This document shows, piece by piece, positions 33,501-44,584 of a stretch of 64,000 nucleotides of DNA. The translations under genes and the position numbers were made by a program. Every line of letters starts with the position of its first letter. Within the stretch, counting starts at the first letter, position 1. This DNA comes from Desmodus rotundus (taxonomy: Eukaryota; Chordata; Mammalia; Chiroptera; Phyllostomidae). The DNA lies in contig NC_071389.1 of assembly GCF_022682495.2 (NCBI RefSeq), forward strand, positions 55,698,239 to 55,762,238. Reading direction: 5' to 3'. The notes under the pieces were generated by a model that did no database searches, was not told the DNA's origin, and saw only the letters and a list, made by a program, of their open reading frames with translations.

Positions 33501-36186
33501 TTATTTATCTGTGGAATAGAGATTTAGGAATAAGTTATCATTAAAGATGGGTATTTGGAGGAAGAATTTGAAGCTAAAATTTTAACTTTGGATGGAATGA
33601 TCCGGAGTTATGTAGCTGTTACGTATTTAGTTAATAATGGAATTTCTGGGCAGTATGAATAAGTTGGCCAAAGTTTATTATAATAAATTTTTGAAAGATC
33701 AATACCATTTTTGAAAGCTTAACATTCAAGAGTTGTAAACTTTATTTCATGCTTATCTCTTCATTTAGGGTTGAAAGGAGGAGCAGGAGGTACTGATGGA
33801 CAAGGAGGTACCTTCCGGTACACATTTCATGGAGATCCTCATGCCACATTTGCAGCATTTTTCGGAGGTTCCAACCCCTTTGAAATTTTCTTTGGAAGAC
33901 GAATGGGTGGTGGTAGAGATTCTGAAGAAATGGAAGTAGATGGAGATCCTTTTAGTTCCTTTGGATTCAGTATGAATGGATACCCAAGAGACCGGAATTC
34001 TGTGGGGCCATCCCGTCTCAAACAAGATCCTCCAGTTATTCATGAACTTAGAGTATCACTTGAAGAAATATATAATGGTTGTACTAAACGGATGAAGATT
34101 TCTCGGAAAAGGTTAAACCCTGATGGAAGGAGTTATAGATCTGAGGACAAAATTCTCACTATTGAGATTAAAAAAGGGTGGAAAGAAGGCACCAAAATTA
34201 CTTTTCCAAGGGAAGGAGATGAAACACCAACTAGTATTCCAGCAGACATTGTTTTTATTATTAAAGATAAAGATCACCCAAAATTTAAAAGGGATGGATC
34301 AAATATAATTTATACTGCTAAAATTAGTTTGCGAGAGGTAAGTTAGTAAAACTTAGATTTCTGAAACCAAACAATTATACATCTGATTCTAGGAAATTTA
34401 AATAACAGCTAAGATATGTAATGCTTATTAGACATTTAAAAAAAATTCTAATAGAACTTTCTGAGGTAGTACTAATATTATATCTCTTTTATAGATAAAA
34501 TTATGTATTTTAAGTTTAGTTACCTATCCTAACATTTTAAATGCACATTTTAAGTGCTAACTGATTATGTACAATGAGGCCTAATAATGGGCTAACTCTA
34601 CTCTGTTGTTACAGGTATGGTGTTTGAGATCTGCCATACCTCCCTCCTCACCTTAGTCCATGGATAAGATTTTTTCCAAAATTGTTAATTTGGAGTTATA
34701 ATTATATAACAAAAATGTATTAAAAGACAAAATAATTTATAAAGGTACTGCTTTAATACATGAGTTCTTAGTCTATTTTTAGGCACTATTTCTCAAATTA
34801 GATTATAATTCTGCGAACATGGCCATGTCATTTCCCTGCTTAAAATTCTTAAATGACTCCACATAGCATCTATCATCAAGTCCAACTCTTTAGCTTAACA
34901 TAAAAGGTCATCTTATTTTATTTTATTATCTTTTTTAAAAAGATTTTATTTATTTGTTTTTAGAGAGAGGGGAAGGGAGAGAGAAAGAGAGGGAGAGAAA
35001 CATCAATGTGTGGTTGCCTCTGGTGTGCCCCCTTCATTGGGGATCTGGCCCGCAATGCAGGCATATGCCCTGACTGGGAATCGAACCAATGACCCTTTGG
35101 TTCCCAGGCTGGCACTCAATCCACTGAGCCACACCAACCAGGGTATAAAAGGTCATTTTAAATCTGATTTCTACCCATAAATGTATATGCATTTCCCAAA
35201 GTTTGTTCCATTATTATCTTGTATACGTCTCTGTCATTATCTGAGTTCTACTCTGTGGAACACTATTATTTCTCACTCTGCCCCAATACCAACTACTAGT
35301 CTAATGTTTAGATTAAGCATTCTGTACTCCCAGAAGCTAAGGGGTAAGCTGTGTGCCCCTTCTCTCACAAAAGACTTGTGCACGTACCTCTGTGCCAACA
35401 TTATACTGTATTATGACTAGTTTGCTTCTGTGTTCTTTGTGCATTCCTTGAGGTGGGATCTGTGTTCTTGGTCCCTATATATGCTCAGCATCCGGCAGGA
35501 ATGTATGGCATATAGTAGATATTCAGTAAACATTTGTTGATTAAAACAATAAATGTATTTCTTGTCCTAACATGTTCCCTTCAGAGAAGTAGGTTGTTGC
35601 TCCTCACCTATTCTTTCCAGACCTGAATTTCTTCCTCCTCCCATTGCATCCCTGCATCTTGAATGTTGTAATAGCCTCAAACTATCCATTTCAATCTAGG
35701 GCAATGTGAAAGATATCTTTTACTTCTCTTTTCCTTTTCCTTTTTCTTTCCTTTCCCTTCTCCTTTTCTTTCTTTGTAACATGTCTGTGCATGTCCTAAA
35801 GGGATTTTCTAATGGGGAAATAGTCTTATAATTATTGATATTCTTTTGTAGGTTAAAATTATGCTGTAATGGTACCATCCTTTACATCTGGTAATATTTT
35901 TATTTAGACTTTTAAGTTTTGAAGTTTGTTCATTTTATTTTGTGCATTTCAGGCATTGTGTGGCTGCTCAATTAATGTGCCAACAATGGATGGAAGAACC
36001 ATACCTATGTCAATAAATGATATTGTGAAACCTGGAATGAGGAGAAGAATTATTGGATATGGGCTGCCATTTCCAAAAAATCCTGACCAACGTGGTGACC
36101 TTCTAATAGAATTTGAGGTGTCCTTCCCCGATTCTATATCCTCATCATCCAAAGAAGTACTTAGGAAACATCTTCCTGCCTCATAG
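27294..36186 (+). CDS. DNAJB4: DNAJB4, HSP40 co-chaperone (complete, 3 coding exons)
   Basis: The joined exons 27294-27504, 33769-34337 and 35953-36186 give 1014 bases: 337 codons plus stop, the length of mammalian DNAJB4 (HLJ1). It is a cytosolic type II HSP40: the J domain (residues about 3-68) stimulates the ATPase of HSP70 through the HPD motif (32-34), a Gly/Phe-rich linker follows (about 70-150, [14 protein letters not shown] and [12 protein letters not shown]), and two C-terminal beta domains (about 160-330) bind client proteins. There is no zinc finger. The C-terminus is KHLPAS. Both introns have GT-AG ends (GTAAGT donors at 27505 and 34338, TTTAG and TTTCAG acceptors). The start has a purine at -3 and G at +4. 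No frameshift or stop. Upstream heat-shock-like and CRE motifs suggest stress control. GIPC2 follows 20 kb downstream in the same direction, as in human. Confidence 0.98.
28947..29077 (+). mobile_element. L1 3' end, 131 bp, with target duplication
   Basis: An exact 14-bp duplication AAAGAAATCCACAA flanks it (28933-28946 and 29078-29091). The body has GGGGGAATAAATGGTGATGG, GACTTGGGGTGGTAAACACA, ATGTATTATAGAATCGTATT, AAACCTATATAATTTG and an A tail: the bat-type L1 3' terminus, heavily 5'-truncated. Confidence 0.88.
29965..30555 (+). mobile_element. L1 3' fragment (ORF2 end and 3' UTR)
   Basis: Plus-strand ORF2 C-terminal text is readable through mutations: [16 protein letters not shown], then [14 protein letters not shown], followed by an L1 3' UTR (GATCAGTGATTGCCTAGAGC, TCTGTAACTGTATAGTGGTG) ending near ATATAATAAACCTTATTT. 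A CA microsatellite has grown inside it. Old, with many stops. Confidence 0.75.
30180..30201 (+). repeat. (AC)n microsatellite inside L1
   Basis: About 11 AC units without interruption. Confidence 0.95.
31786..32003 (-). mobile_element. Ves SINE in DNAJB4 intron 1
   Basis: The reverse complement starts GCCCTAGCTGGTATGGCTCA and contains GGATTGAGCGCCAGCC, the GTTTGATCCCAGTCAGGGCA core, and the TCTCTAAAAATAAATAAAGA tail. The flanks share an approximate TAAATTTACT-like duplication with mismatches. Confidence 0.88.
33769..34337 (+). CDS. DNAJB4: DNAJB4 coding exon 2 (G/F linker, CTD I, start of CTD II)
   Basis: Begins after TTCATTTAG, completes Gly71 and encodes residues 72-260, from [15 protein letters not shown] to [12 protein letters not shown]. 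It carries the Gly/Phe region, the conserved [25 protein letters not shown] start of the first client-binding domain (written in part only) and the ITFPREGDE loop. The GTAAGT donor leaves phase 0. Confidence 0.98.
34830..35555 (+). repeat. LINE-2 3' region, interrupted
   Basis: The L2 order is visible: CCATGTCATTTCCCTGCTTA, AAATGACTCCACATAGCATC, CATCAAGTCCAACTCTTTAG. It resumes after the SINE with a Tyr-rich region, then GTGCATTCCTTGAGGTGGGA and GGCATATAGTAGATATTCAG, TAAACATTTGTTGATTAAA at the end. Confidence 0.7.
34912..35144 (-). mobile_element. Ves SINE inside L2 in DNAJB4 intron 2
   Basis: An exact 12-bp duplication ATAAAAGGTCAT flanks it (34900-34911 and 35145-35156). The reverse complement begins CCCTGGTTGGTGTGGCTCAG, TGGATTGAGTGCCAGCCTGG, with the TCGATTCCCAGTCAGGGCAT core. 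CpG is retained in the core, so it is a fairly young copy. Confidence 0.93.
35953..36186 (+). CDS. DNAJB4: DNAJB4 coding exon 3 (CTD II and C-terminus)
   Basis: Begins [20 protein letters not shown] and encodes residues 261-337, then TAG (36184-36186). It contains the conserved [20 protein letters not shown] segment (20 residues) and [13 protein letters not shown] typical of the second C-terminal domain and dimer region of type II HSP40s. Confidence 0.98.
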   Translation, partial: ALCGCSINVPTMDGRTIPMSINDIVKPGMRRRIIGYGLPFPKNPDQRGDLLIEFEVSFPDSISSSSKEVLRKHLPAS

Positions 36187-37120
36187 AATGAAAAACTTTG
36201 TTACCCATATTTTGATAAGGCACTGAAAATATAAAAGGACTGGCAGTTTACTGATGCAGATGTGAATTCTGTATAAAAACATGTAAATTATTTTGAGGGT
36301 TCATTAAATTGCATGAATAGAGACGGGTCAAATAAATAGGCAAAAGGGATTTTTCCAGATAGACATGAGGACAAACCATTCTACTTTCTTTCACTTCTCC
36401 AAAGTCAGAAATTTAAGTATTTTGCTTACACGTAAAATTTGTTTTTGTGGAGTTAGAGATATATTTCTGATAAAATAGTGGACTATCCAAGTACTTTATT
36501 TCTTACATCTTTACATTATCAATTTGGTCGGTCCTCATTTATAATGGAAATTTAAATTCTTAAACTACACATATGATACGTGTTTCTAGAAAATAAAAAC
36601 CCAGGTCATTTGGAAATGTGATTAACTAGATTTACATCACTATCTGAAGTGCTGCTATAGGGCTGGTACCCATAAAAGAATATCCTCATGCATACCTTTC
36701 ACCATTTTGATTTTTAAAATATGCTGTAGCATTTGTTAATAACATAGTTGTAATATTCTTGAGGTGGACCTTTTCTTCATAAAAAGGAAATTAATGGCAA
36801 TTTATCTCCTGTGGAAATCCCAATTGCCTGAGTTACTGATATTTTAGAAATAGGCTGTTTTTAAAATGCCATATGTCATTTTATGCAAGTTGACTATATA
36901 TCTTGGACTCAATAAATTATAGGCACATTTTATTGTCCACTAGTTTAAACTACTTTGTTTAATAATAAACATATTTTTAGAGGAAATGTTGTTATTTGGA
37001 ATTGATTTTCCAATTACACAGTCTTCTGTAACTTACTCATAATATGCTATATGTACCTTATGCAATTTCCCTAAAAAGAATAAACTACCAGTATGGTATT
37101 AAACCAAAATATGGGGAAAA
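36187..37120 (+). other. DNAJB4: DNAJB4 3' UTR and candidate polyadenylation signals
   Basis: This is repeat-free sequence after the stop codon. AATAAA hexamers occur near 36331, 36593, 36911, 36964, 37079 and 37117. The cluster at 36911-37120, followed by U/GU-rich stretches (TTTTATTGTCCACTAGTTTA, TGTTGTTATTTGG), is the likeliest end. Which site is used cannot be told from sequence. Confidence 0.6.
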
Positions 37121-37327
37121 TAAACACTAACTGCTGCTTATGAATGATGTTGCTACCTAATAGTTGTTATGCATATAAATATTTTACTTTTTCATATGCA
37201 TAGATTGCATTTCTTAGGTGTTTTAATTTCTAAATATATTTACATCTAAAAATTGTTTTCTGTTTTATAACTATAGTAAAAATGATGTTTTGAAACAATG
37301 TTTGCCTCAAAAATAATTTTCAGTATG

Positions 37328-37329
<2 letters not shown>

Positions 37330-37358
<29 letters not shown>

Positions 37359-37359
37359 A
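37330..37359 (+). repeat. (AC)n microsatellite
   Basis: About 14-15 uninterrupted AC units. Confidence 0.97.
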
Positions 37360-37429
37360 GGTATACTGGATCCTATCACTCTTTAGCAGAATATGAAATC
37401 TTTTAAAAATTCAATGAATAGGTTGCAAT

Positions 37430-38010
37430 TATTATCTATTTTTAAGCTTGATTGAGATATAATTCACATGCTGTAATGTTTACCCTTTTATTTTATTTTA
37501 TGTTTTATATTTACCCTTTTAAGTGTACAATTCAGTGGTTTTAGCATAGTCACAGAGTTATGTAACCATTCTCTAATACCAGGACATTTTAATCACCCCA
37601 GAAAGAAATCCTGTATCCATTAGCACTCACTCCCTACTCCTCCAGCCCCTGACAAGTACTAATCTATCTCTGTCTCTGTGAATTTGTCTGCTCTAAATAT
37701 TTCATATAAATGGGAGCAAATGTTGTGTGGCTTTCTCTGTTTGGCTTTTGTCACTTAGCATAATGTCAAGATACATCCATGTTGCATTGTGTGTCAGTAT
37801 TTCATTTCTTTTTTAGGGCTGATAATATTCCATTATATGGGTATCGTAACTTGTTTAACCATTCATTAGTTTACAAGCATTAGGTTATTTCTACTTTTTG
37901 GCTATTATTAGTAATGCTGCTATGAATATTTTTGTACAAGTTTTTGTGTATATAACTTTTCAGTTCGTTGGGTATATATCTAAAATAGAATTACTGGGGA
38001 TAACCATATA
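37430..38010 (-). mobile_element. L1 3' end (old)
   Basis: Minus-strand L1 tail: 3' UTR (TTGATTGAGATATAATTCAC, AGTGTACAATTCAGTGGTTT in + sense) and ORF2 3' coding (+ strand CATTATATGGGTATCGTAAC, ATGCTGCTATGAATATTTTT), cut near ATAGAATTACTGGGG. Many stops. Confidence 0.75.
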
Positions 38011-38611
38011 TTTTAGTTGAATGGAAAATGCTTGAAAAATGCCAGAGAATTCAGCTAATCATTTAGCATTCCATCTTATTTATAAGTGATTCCTTTATAA
38101 CTTTCTCCGAATGACAGACTTTTTAGGGAAGTATGAACATCATGGAAATAATCTCACAGGTCTGAAGAGAGAGCTGAAAAGCAAGTCAGTGTGCTGGGTG
38201 TGGTCTCTATTTTAAACCCACTGTAATTTATTGACATTTTCTTAGGCATTTTCTCATAAATTAAAGGATTTATATAAATAAGTAATAAGTAAGATTATAT
38301 AAATAAGTAATTTTTGGATTAAAAATATTTTTTAAAGTATAGAATTATCCTAGTAATAAAAATTAATTTGCATTGGTATATAAAAACAGTGTACCAACAT
38401 ATTAAAGGATATTGATAATGCCTTAGCATGAGGTGCCCATGAATGTTGAATTAATATAAAAGACATAGAGTTTTCTTATTTATTTCAATTAAGGAAGTAC
38501 TTTTGATTTTAAAATGTTCTCTTTAAATTCAACCAGGTTCTTGGTTACTTAGAATAGTTTTGAAGTACTGTAGTTCCCAGTAAGCTAATTGATAAAAATG
38601 TTTATCTTTCT
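38011..38611. other. AT-rich intergenic sequence, nothing recognised
   Basis: No gene or named repeat. A local duplication TATATAAATAAGTAATaagtaag / TTATATAAATAAGTAATttt occurs near 38270-38315 (two copies of ATATAAATAAGTAA). Confidence 0.5.
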
Positions 38612-38813
38612 TTGTTTTATTATTTATTTTTAGAGAGAGGAGAAGGGAGGGAGAAAGAGAGAGAGAAAAACATTAGTGTGAGAGGGAAACATTGATCAGT
38701 TGCCTTTCGCATGTCCCAACTGGGACTTGGCCCACAACTCAGGCATGTGCCCTGTTGGTAACCTTTCAGTTTGCGGGATGGCACTCAACCCAGTGAGCCA
38801 CATCGGTTGGGGC
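38612..38813 (-). mobile_element. Ves SINE with small core deletion
   Basis: The reverse complement begins GCCCCAACCGATGTGGCTCA and ends in the TCTCTAAAAATAAATAATAA tail. The stretch between GTTACCAA and CAGGGCACATGCCTGAG is about 18 bp shorter than in the other copies, removing most of the box-B-like core. Confidence 0.83.
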
Positions 38814-39081
38814 TATCTACCTTTCCTATAAGAAAAACCACAAGTTGCTCGTGTTATTTAATTAGGATGTTTTTAGGCAAGGTGTGCCCTCCTCTTGTCA
38901 CCAACCTATCACTCTTGTATTATATAAAGCTACTTCACACACTTAGTTCATTTGCCTCACTGCCTCTGAAAGCATCTGAGTTTATGACTCTTATTTTACT
39001 TTTTATCTTATCACTTCTGCCTATTATTATTAGCTTTTCTTGGGGGCAAGTAGTTGAAAATGCTTTTGCTTCTTTATTTTT

Positions 39082-39272
39082 TTTTAAAGATTTTATTTTA
39101 TTTATTTTTAGACAGAGGGAGGGAGAGAAACATCAATGTGTGGTTGCTTCTCACACACCCCTTCCTGGGGACCTGGCCTGAAACCTTGGCATGTGCCCTG
39201 ACTAGGAATTGAACTGGCTTCCCTTTGGTTTGCAGGGTGTTGCTCAATCCACTGAGCCATACCAGTCAGGAC
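39082..39272 (-). mobile_element. Ves SINE
   Basis: The reverse complement begins GTCCTGACTGGTATGGCTCA and has TTCAATTCCTAGTCAGGGCA. A 15-bp duplication TGCTTNTTTATTTTT with one mismatch flanks it (39067-39081 and 39273-39287). Confidence 0.88.
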
Positions 39273-39389
39273 TGCTTGTTTATTTTTAAGAAACTATCAT
39301 TTGACTAGTTATGATGTATAAAATAAATATCTGTGATTGAACTCAGTAAACGGCATAGAAGTGATAGTCTTATATATCGAGGACAGTTT

Positions 39390-39765
39390 TAAAATTTATT
39401 GACTTGACACTGGTTAATACAATTATATAGGTTTCAAGTATACAGTTCTCTGATACGTCATCTGTATATTGCATTCTGTGCCCACCACCCAAATTCAAAT
39501 CTTCTGTCATTACCATATATTTGACCCTTTACCCTTTTACTGCCTAGCCCCCTTCCATCTGGTAGGGAACACCAACATACTGTTGTCTGTGTCTATGAGT
39601 TTTTGTGTGTTTATTTTCCTTGTTTGTTCATTTGTTGCTTTCAGTTTTACGTACCACATATAGGTGAAATCATATGATTATTGACTTTTTCTGTCTACCT
39701 TATTTTGTTTAGCATGATATTGTCAAAATTCATCTATGGACTATTCAGTTAACCTTACAGAATTA
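39390..39765 (-). mobile_element. L1 3' end
   Basis: Minus-strand L1 3' UTR: + strand reads AAATTTATTGACTTGACACT, GGTTTCAAGTATACAGTTCT, CACATATAGGTGAAATCATA. It is truncated just inside ORF2. Confidence 0.72.
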
Positions 39766-39857
39766 AGGTTGAACATTATCCTTAATCTAATTAACACAAT
39801 GTTTATCCAGTAATGTATAATGTAGTGTACTGCCTATATATCTGGATACACCCCCCC

Positions 39858-39890
39858 ACACATATATACATGTACATATATATATATATA
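39858..39890 (+). repeat. (CA/TA)n simple repeat
   Basis: CACACATATATACATGTACATATATATATATATATT in outline; AT-rich dinucleotide run. Confidence 0.85.
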
Positions 39891-40064
39891 TTTCACTCTT
39901 TATGGAAAATTATACAGAGTAAATGTGACTTGTCACTTTTAAATAATAGCTTAATCCATATTTGTCTGAATAGGTGTTTTATATATTAAATATTTTAACC
40001 TTAAAGTTTTTTTTCCATGATATTTTTAATTCATAAAATTCATACATAATGTGGAGCTGGAAAG

Positions 40065-40200
40065 AATTTTAGAGATCATATCTTCTAGATAAGGAAGTAA
40101 ACCCAGAGAGCCTAAGTGAGAGAGCCTAAGTGATTTACTTGCCTGAGGTTAAATAGCAAGCTTATAAGGGAATTCTGAGACTTCTTAGACTTCTTTTCTC
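40065..40200 (-). repeat. MIR-like or related ancient repeat relic
   Basis: GAGATCATATCTTCTAGATA, AGGAAGTAAACCCAGAGAGC, CTAAGTGATTTACTTGCCTG, AGGTTAAATAGCAAGCTTAT resembles the conserved core shared by MIR antisense and some ancient DNA transposons. AGAGAGCCTAAGTGA is tandemly duplicated. Confidence 0.45.
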
Positions 40201-40409
40201 TTATTTGTAATACCATTTTACACCTGTGTGCCATAATGTCCCCTGTTGCTAAATTTCCAAGACAAGGTCAAATTCTGTCAAAGTGTGTTTGCCTATTTCT
40301 TTGTGTAGTCTGTGTAATTTAGCATATTTAAAATATTTTGAGTCATTTATTAACATGTGCAATATAAACTTACATTTTATAGTGTTAACTGGAAAACTTG
40401 AAATATTTG

Positions 40410-40870
40410 AAATAAAAACTGGCTGGAAACAGCCCAAGTGCCCATCAGTAGATAAGTGGATGAAAAAGCTGTTGTACATTTACACAATGGAACACTACAT
40501 GGCCATAAAACGGAAGGGATTTTTACCTTTAGTGACAGCATGGATGGACCTGGAGATTATTATGTTAAGTGTAATAAGCCAGTCAGAGAAACACAAATAC
40601 CATATGACCTCATTTATATGTGGAATCTAATGACAAAATAAACTGATGAACAAAATAGAAACGGAGGCATGGACACACGAAGCAGACTGACAGCTGTCAG
40701 AGGAGGTGGGGACGGGAGGATGAAAGAAGGTGAAAGGATTAGTTAAAGAACTTACGAGCATAACCTACTGACTAGACAACAGTGTTGTGACAGCCAGAAG
40801 GAGTTGGGGCGGGGACATCTGTAATAGTTTCAACATAAAAATAAAGGGGAAAATGGCTATTTTTAAAAAA
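40410..40870 (+). mobile_element. L1 3' end with ORF2 C-terminus
   Basis: The plus strand encodes the recognisable L1 ORF2 C-terminus: QPKCPSVDKWMKKLLYIYTM, then HYMAIKRKGFL, VTAWMDLEI, SEKHKYHMTSFICGI. A bat-type 3' UTR follows (GACAGCTGTCAGAGGAGGTG, ACTAGACAACAGTGTTGTGA) with an A-rich end. 5'-truncated, with the C-terminal frame open for 76-115 residues. Confidence 0.85.
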
Positions 40871-41482
40871 ATGAGGTAATGGCCTAAAATTAAAATGTGT
40901 CCATCATTAATTTTAAAAAAATGTACTCCAGTGTTATTTTCAAATGTTGTCACTTCTGAACTTTTAGATAAACTGCAAATTAGTATTTTTTCAAGTAAAA
41001 ATATTACTATCCAAAATATGTGAAATGATATACAAAGAAAGAAGAGAGTGACAGTGATATGAAAGGAGGGAGAGAAGAAAGATAGGAAGAAAATCTTGCA
41101 TATTTTATTGAGGAAAAATTTGTAACGTGGAATAATTTAGAGAAGCTCTACAATAATTTGGACATATAGTAATCAAACTAAATATTGATTGGTACATCTT
41201 TGTAGCTTTTAGAATTTCGGTATGGGAATGTAGTCCTTGAGCCATTCTTATAGAGATAATTTTAAAAAGAGAAAACTGGAGTTCGAAATAAAAGAAGTGA
41301 AGGGCAGAGGAGAATGAGTTTTGGATGTGGCCACAAACATGAGAAATAAAATCGGAGGCAAAGAATTTCACTTCTGTTTCTGTTAAAGGGGTGGCACTGA
41401 GATGAATGTTTATAAATCTGGACAGAAAGTACTATTGTGACATTAAGTTATAATAGTAGGTCTGCAATACAGAAGAGCTTGA
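40871..41482. other. Intergenic sequence, nothing recognised
   Basis: AT-rich with a GA-rich patch (41036-41095). No gene or repeat named. Confidence 0.5.
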
Positions 41483-41698
41483 GCCCTGGCTGGTGTGGCT
41501 TGAGTGCCTGCTTGCAAACCAAAAGGTCACAGGTTGGATTCCCAGTCAGGGCACATGCCTGGGTTTCAGGCCAGGTCCTCAGTTGGGGGTGTGTGAGAGG
41601 CAACTGATAGATGTGTCTCTCGCACACTGATGTTTCTCTCTCTTTCTCCTTCCCTTCCCCTCTCTCTAAAAATAAATAAAATCTTTTAAAAAATAAAC
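41483..41698 (+). mobile_element. Ves SINE
   Basis: Starts GCCCTGGCTGGTGTGGCTTG, has GGATTCCCAGTCAGGGCACA and ends CTCTCTAAAAATAAATAAAA. A 10-bp duplication AAGAGCTTGA flanks it (41473-41482 and 41699-41708). Confidence 0.93.
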
Positions 41699-41761
41699 AA
41701 GAGCTTGATAAATAATTAGGTATGTTTAATAGGTTAAAAGTTGCACAATATTTTAAAAATT

Positions 41762-42546
41762 AAATTTATTGGGGTCAAATTGGTTCACAAAACCATACAG
41801 GTTTCAAATGTACAACTCAATAAAACACCATGTGCACACTGCATCATGTGCCAGTCTCCCCAGGCAAAGTCTCTTTCCATCCCCATTTCTTCCCTTTTGC
41901 CCACCTCCCCGTACCCCTTTTCCTTCTGGCTATCACCACTTAGCGACCTTGTGTTTTATATACATGTTTTTTTCCTTAATCCCTTCACATTCTTTCATCC
42001 AGTTCCATATCACCCTCCCCCCTGACAGCTGCTCAGTCTGGTCAGTCTGTTCCCTGTGTCCATGCCTCTGTTTCTATTTTGTCATCAGTTTATTTTGTTC
42101 ATTAGATTTCAAATGTAAGTGAGAATATATGGTATTTGTCTTTCTCCAACTGACTTATTTCACTCAGCATAATAATCTCTAGATGCATTCATGCTGTTGC
42201 AAAGGGTGAGATTTCTTTTCTCTTTTTCTTTTCCTTTCTTTTCTTTTTTTCCTTTGTTAGCTAGTAGTACTCCATTGTGTAAGTGTACCACAGCTTTTAT
42301 ATCCACTCATCTATTGATGGGCCCTTGGGCTGTTTGCAGATCTTGGCTATTGCAAAAAATGCTGCAATGAACATCGGGATGCATATATTTTTTCAAGTTA
42401 GTGTTTCAGCTTTCTTAGGATATATTCCCAGAAGTGGGATTGCTGGGTCAAAAGGCAGTTCCATTTTAATTTTTTTGGCCATACTGCTTTCCACAGTGGT
42501 CCAGTCTGCATTCCCACCAACAGTGCACTAGGGTCTCCTTTTTCCA
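41762..42546 (-). mobile_element. L1 3' end, 5'-truncated
   Basis: The minus strand contains the 3' UTR and ORF2 3' coding sequence. The + strand shows ATTTATTGGGGTCAAATTGG, TCCATTGTGTAAGTGTACCA, GGATTGCTGGGTCAAAAGGC and TGCATTCCCACCAACAGTGC. It abuts the 3' end of the HAL1/L1 that begins at 42547 in the same orientation, as if it landed in that element's A tail. Confidence 0.82.
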
Positions 42547-44255
42547 CTTTTAAATCATTTTTATTTTAATTACAGTGACATACATTATTATATTAGTTTC
42601 ACGTGTACACCCCAGTGATTAAACATTACATAACTTATTAAGTGATCATCCTGATAAATCTTGCACCCATCTGACACCATCATAGTTCCTAGAATTTTAT
42701 TATTATTTTTTAAATATTTTATTTATTTTTATAGAGAGGGGAAGGGAAGGAGAAAGAGAGGGAGGGAAACATCAGTGTATGGTTGCCTCTCGTGCACCCT
42801 CTACTGGGGATCTGGTCCGCAACCTAGGCATGTGCCCTGACTTGGAATCGAACTGGCAACCTTCTGGTTCACAGTCCGGCACTCAATCCACTGAGCCACA
42901 CCAGCCGAGCTGCTTATTATTGATTATATTCCCTATGCTGAATTTTACATCCCCATGACTATTCTTTATAAACTAATTTGTACTTCTTAATATCTTCACC
43001 TTTTTCACCCTTCCCTGCAACCCCACTTCCATCTGTCAACCGTCAAAATGTTTTCTGTATCAATGAGTCTATTTTTGTTCTGCGTGTTCATTTGTTTTGT
43101 TTTTTTACATTAAGTTGTTGATATATATGTATTTATTGCCATTTTATTGTTCACATTTTTTATATTCTTCTTCTTCTTAAAGAAGACCCTTAACATTTCA
43201 TATAATACTGGTTTGGTCGTGATGAACTCCTTTAGCTTGTTTTTTTTTTTTTTTCCATCTGGGAAGCTCTTTATCTGTCCTTTGTCCTAAATGATAGCTT
43301 TGCTGGGTAGATGAATCTTGATTGTAGGTCCTTACTTTTCATCTCTGAATATTCCTTAACAATTTCTTCTGGCCTGCAAAGTTTCTGCTGAGAAATTAGC
43401 TGAGAGTCTCATGGGAGCTTTCTTGTAGGTAATTAACTGCTTTTCTCTTGCTTCTTTTAAGATTCTCTTTTTGTCTTTAACCTTTTGCACTTTAATTATG
43501 ATGTGTCTTGGTTTTGGGCGTCTTTGGGTTCATCTTGTTTGGGACTCTGTGTTTCCTGGACTTGTATGTCTATTTCTTTCACCAGGTTAGGGAAGTCTTT
43601 CATCATTTTTTTCCAATAGGTTTTCAATTTCTTGCTCTCTTTCTTCTTCTCCCAGAAGCCCTATGATGCGAATGTTGGTACACATGCTTGAAGTTGTCCC
43701 AGAAGTTCCTTACATTATCCTTATTTTTTGGATTCATTTTTATTTTTACTGTCCTGATTGTGTATTTTTTGCTTCCTTGTATTCCAGATCACTGATATGA
43801 TTCTCAGTTTTATGATCTACTGTTGATTCCCTGTAAGTTATTCTCCATTTCAGTTAGTGTATCTTTCATTTCTGTTTTATTATTTTTTAATGCTCTTGAG
43901 GTTCTCACTAAGTTCACTGCTTATCTCCATTTTGTCCATTTTGTTTAGTTCTTTTTTCTGGAATTTTGTTCTGTTCTTTCACTTTGGTCATGTTACTTCG
44001 TCTCCTCGTTTTGGTAGTCTCCCTGGGTTTGTTGCTATGTATTAGGTAGAGCTGTTATCTCTCCCAGGTTTGGTAGAGTGATCTAAAGCACTAGGTGTTC
44101 TACAGGGTCCAGTGGCATAGCCTCCCTCATCACCCAATCTGGGCACTCAAGGTGTGGCCCTCCATGTGGGCTATGTACATCTTCCTGTTGTAGCTGAGCC
44201 TTGATTGCTGTTGTCATATCAATGGGAGGGATTTACCCCCTGGCTTTCAAAAATT
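42547..44255 (-). mobile_element. Older HAL1 (ORF1 joined directly to L1-type 3' UTR)
   Basis: On the minus strand, 5' UTR remnants (about 44255-44000) are followed by ORF1 (about 44000-43190; + strand shows the antisense of the RRM and C-terminal domain as in the other copies). A short AT stretch follows, and then directly an L1-type 3' UTR (43100-42547). No ORF2 sequence intervenes. The 3' UTR is split by a Ves SINE at 42709-42910. More diverged than the other HAL1 copies. Confidence 0.75.
42709..42910 (-). mobile_element. Ves SINE inside HAL1 3' UTR
   Basis: The reverse complement begins CTCGGCTGGTGTGGCTCAGT and GGATTGAGTGCCGGACTGTG, and has TTCGATTCCAAGTCAGGGCA. The flanks share a TTATTATT duplication (about 42697-42704 and 42913-42920). 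Confidence 0.88.
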
Positions 44256-44584
44256 TTTATTCTCTTTGCCAGCATCATAACCATTCCTCTCAGGGTTATA
44301 TATGAGAAAACAAAATACCATTAAAAAGTGTATCATTGAATTCTATTTTTACATTATTTAATTTTATGGTCATCATCTTTGATGACAAAAATAATGTAGG
44401 GAAAAGTATGTTTCTGAGTTATTATATTCAAAGGTTTTCATTTGTAACCATGAAGTGTAATATCATGTTTTAGGAGATGATTTACATACTATTTATGTGT
44501 AGTCTGTTGGAATTATAGACTTCAGGTAAATGTCTTTTTTTTCCCCCTTTGGCTGTATGTAACATTAAAAAAATTATACACATT

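Larger units (their letters stand above)
27505..33768 (+). other. DNAJB4: DNAJB4 intron 1
   Basis: This is a 6.3-kb GT-AG intron. It contains an L1 tail (28947-29077), a larger L1 3' fragment (29965-30555) and one Ves SINE (31786-32003). The remaining parts (27505-28946, 30560-31785, 32004-33768) are AT-rich with nothing recognised. The segment 27965-28080 is richer in GC and could be a conserved element, but no function is visible. Confidence 0.9.
34338..35952 (+). other. DNAJB4: DNAJB4 intron 2
   Basis: This is a 1.6-kb GT-AG intron, mostly an L2 relic split by a Ves SINE. A pyrimidine-rich tract (35718-35776) lies upstream of the acceptor but is too far away to be its polypyrimidine tract. 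The acceptor region is TTCATTTTATTTTGTGCATTTCAG (20 bases or fewer matter: TTTTGTGCATTTCAG). Confidence 0.9.

Noticed and set aside
37330..37359. Short-period repeats as a possible CRISPR array
   Set aside because: They are AC dinucleotide microsatellites without spacers, in a mammalian genome.
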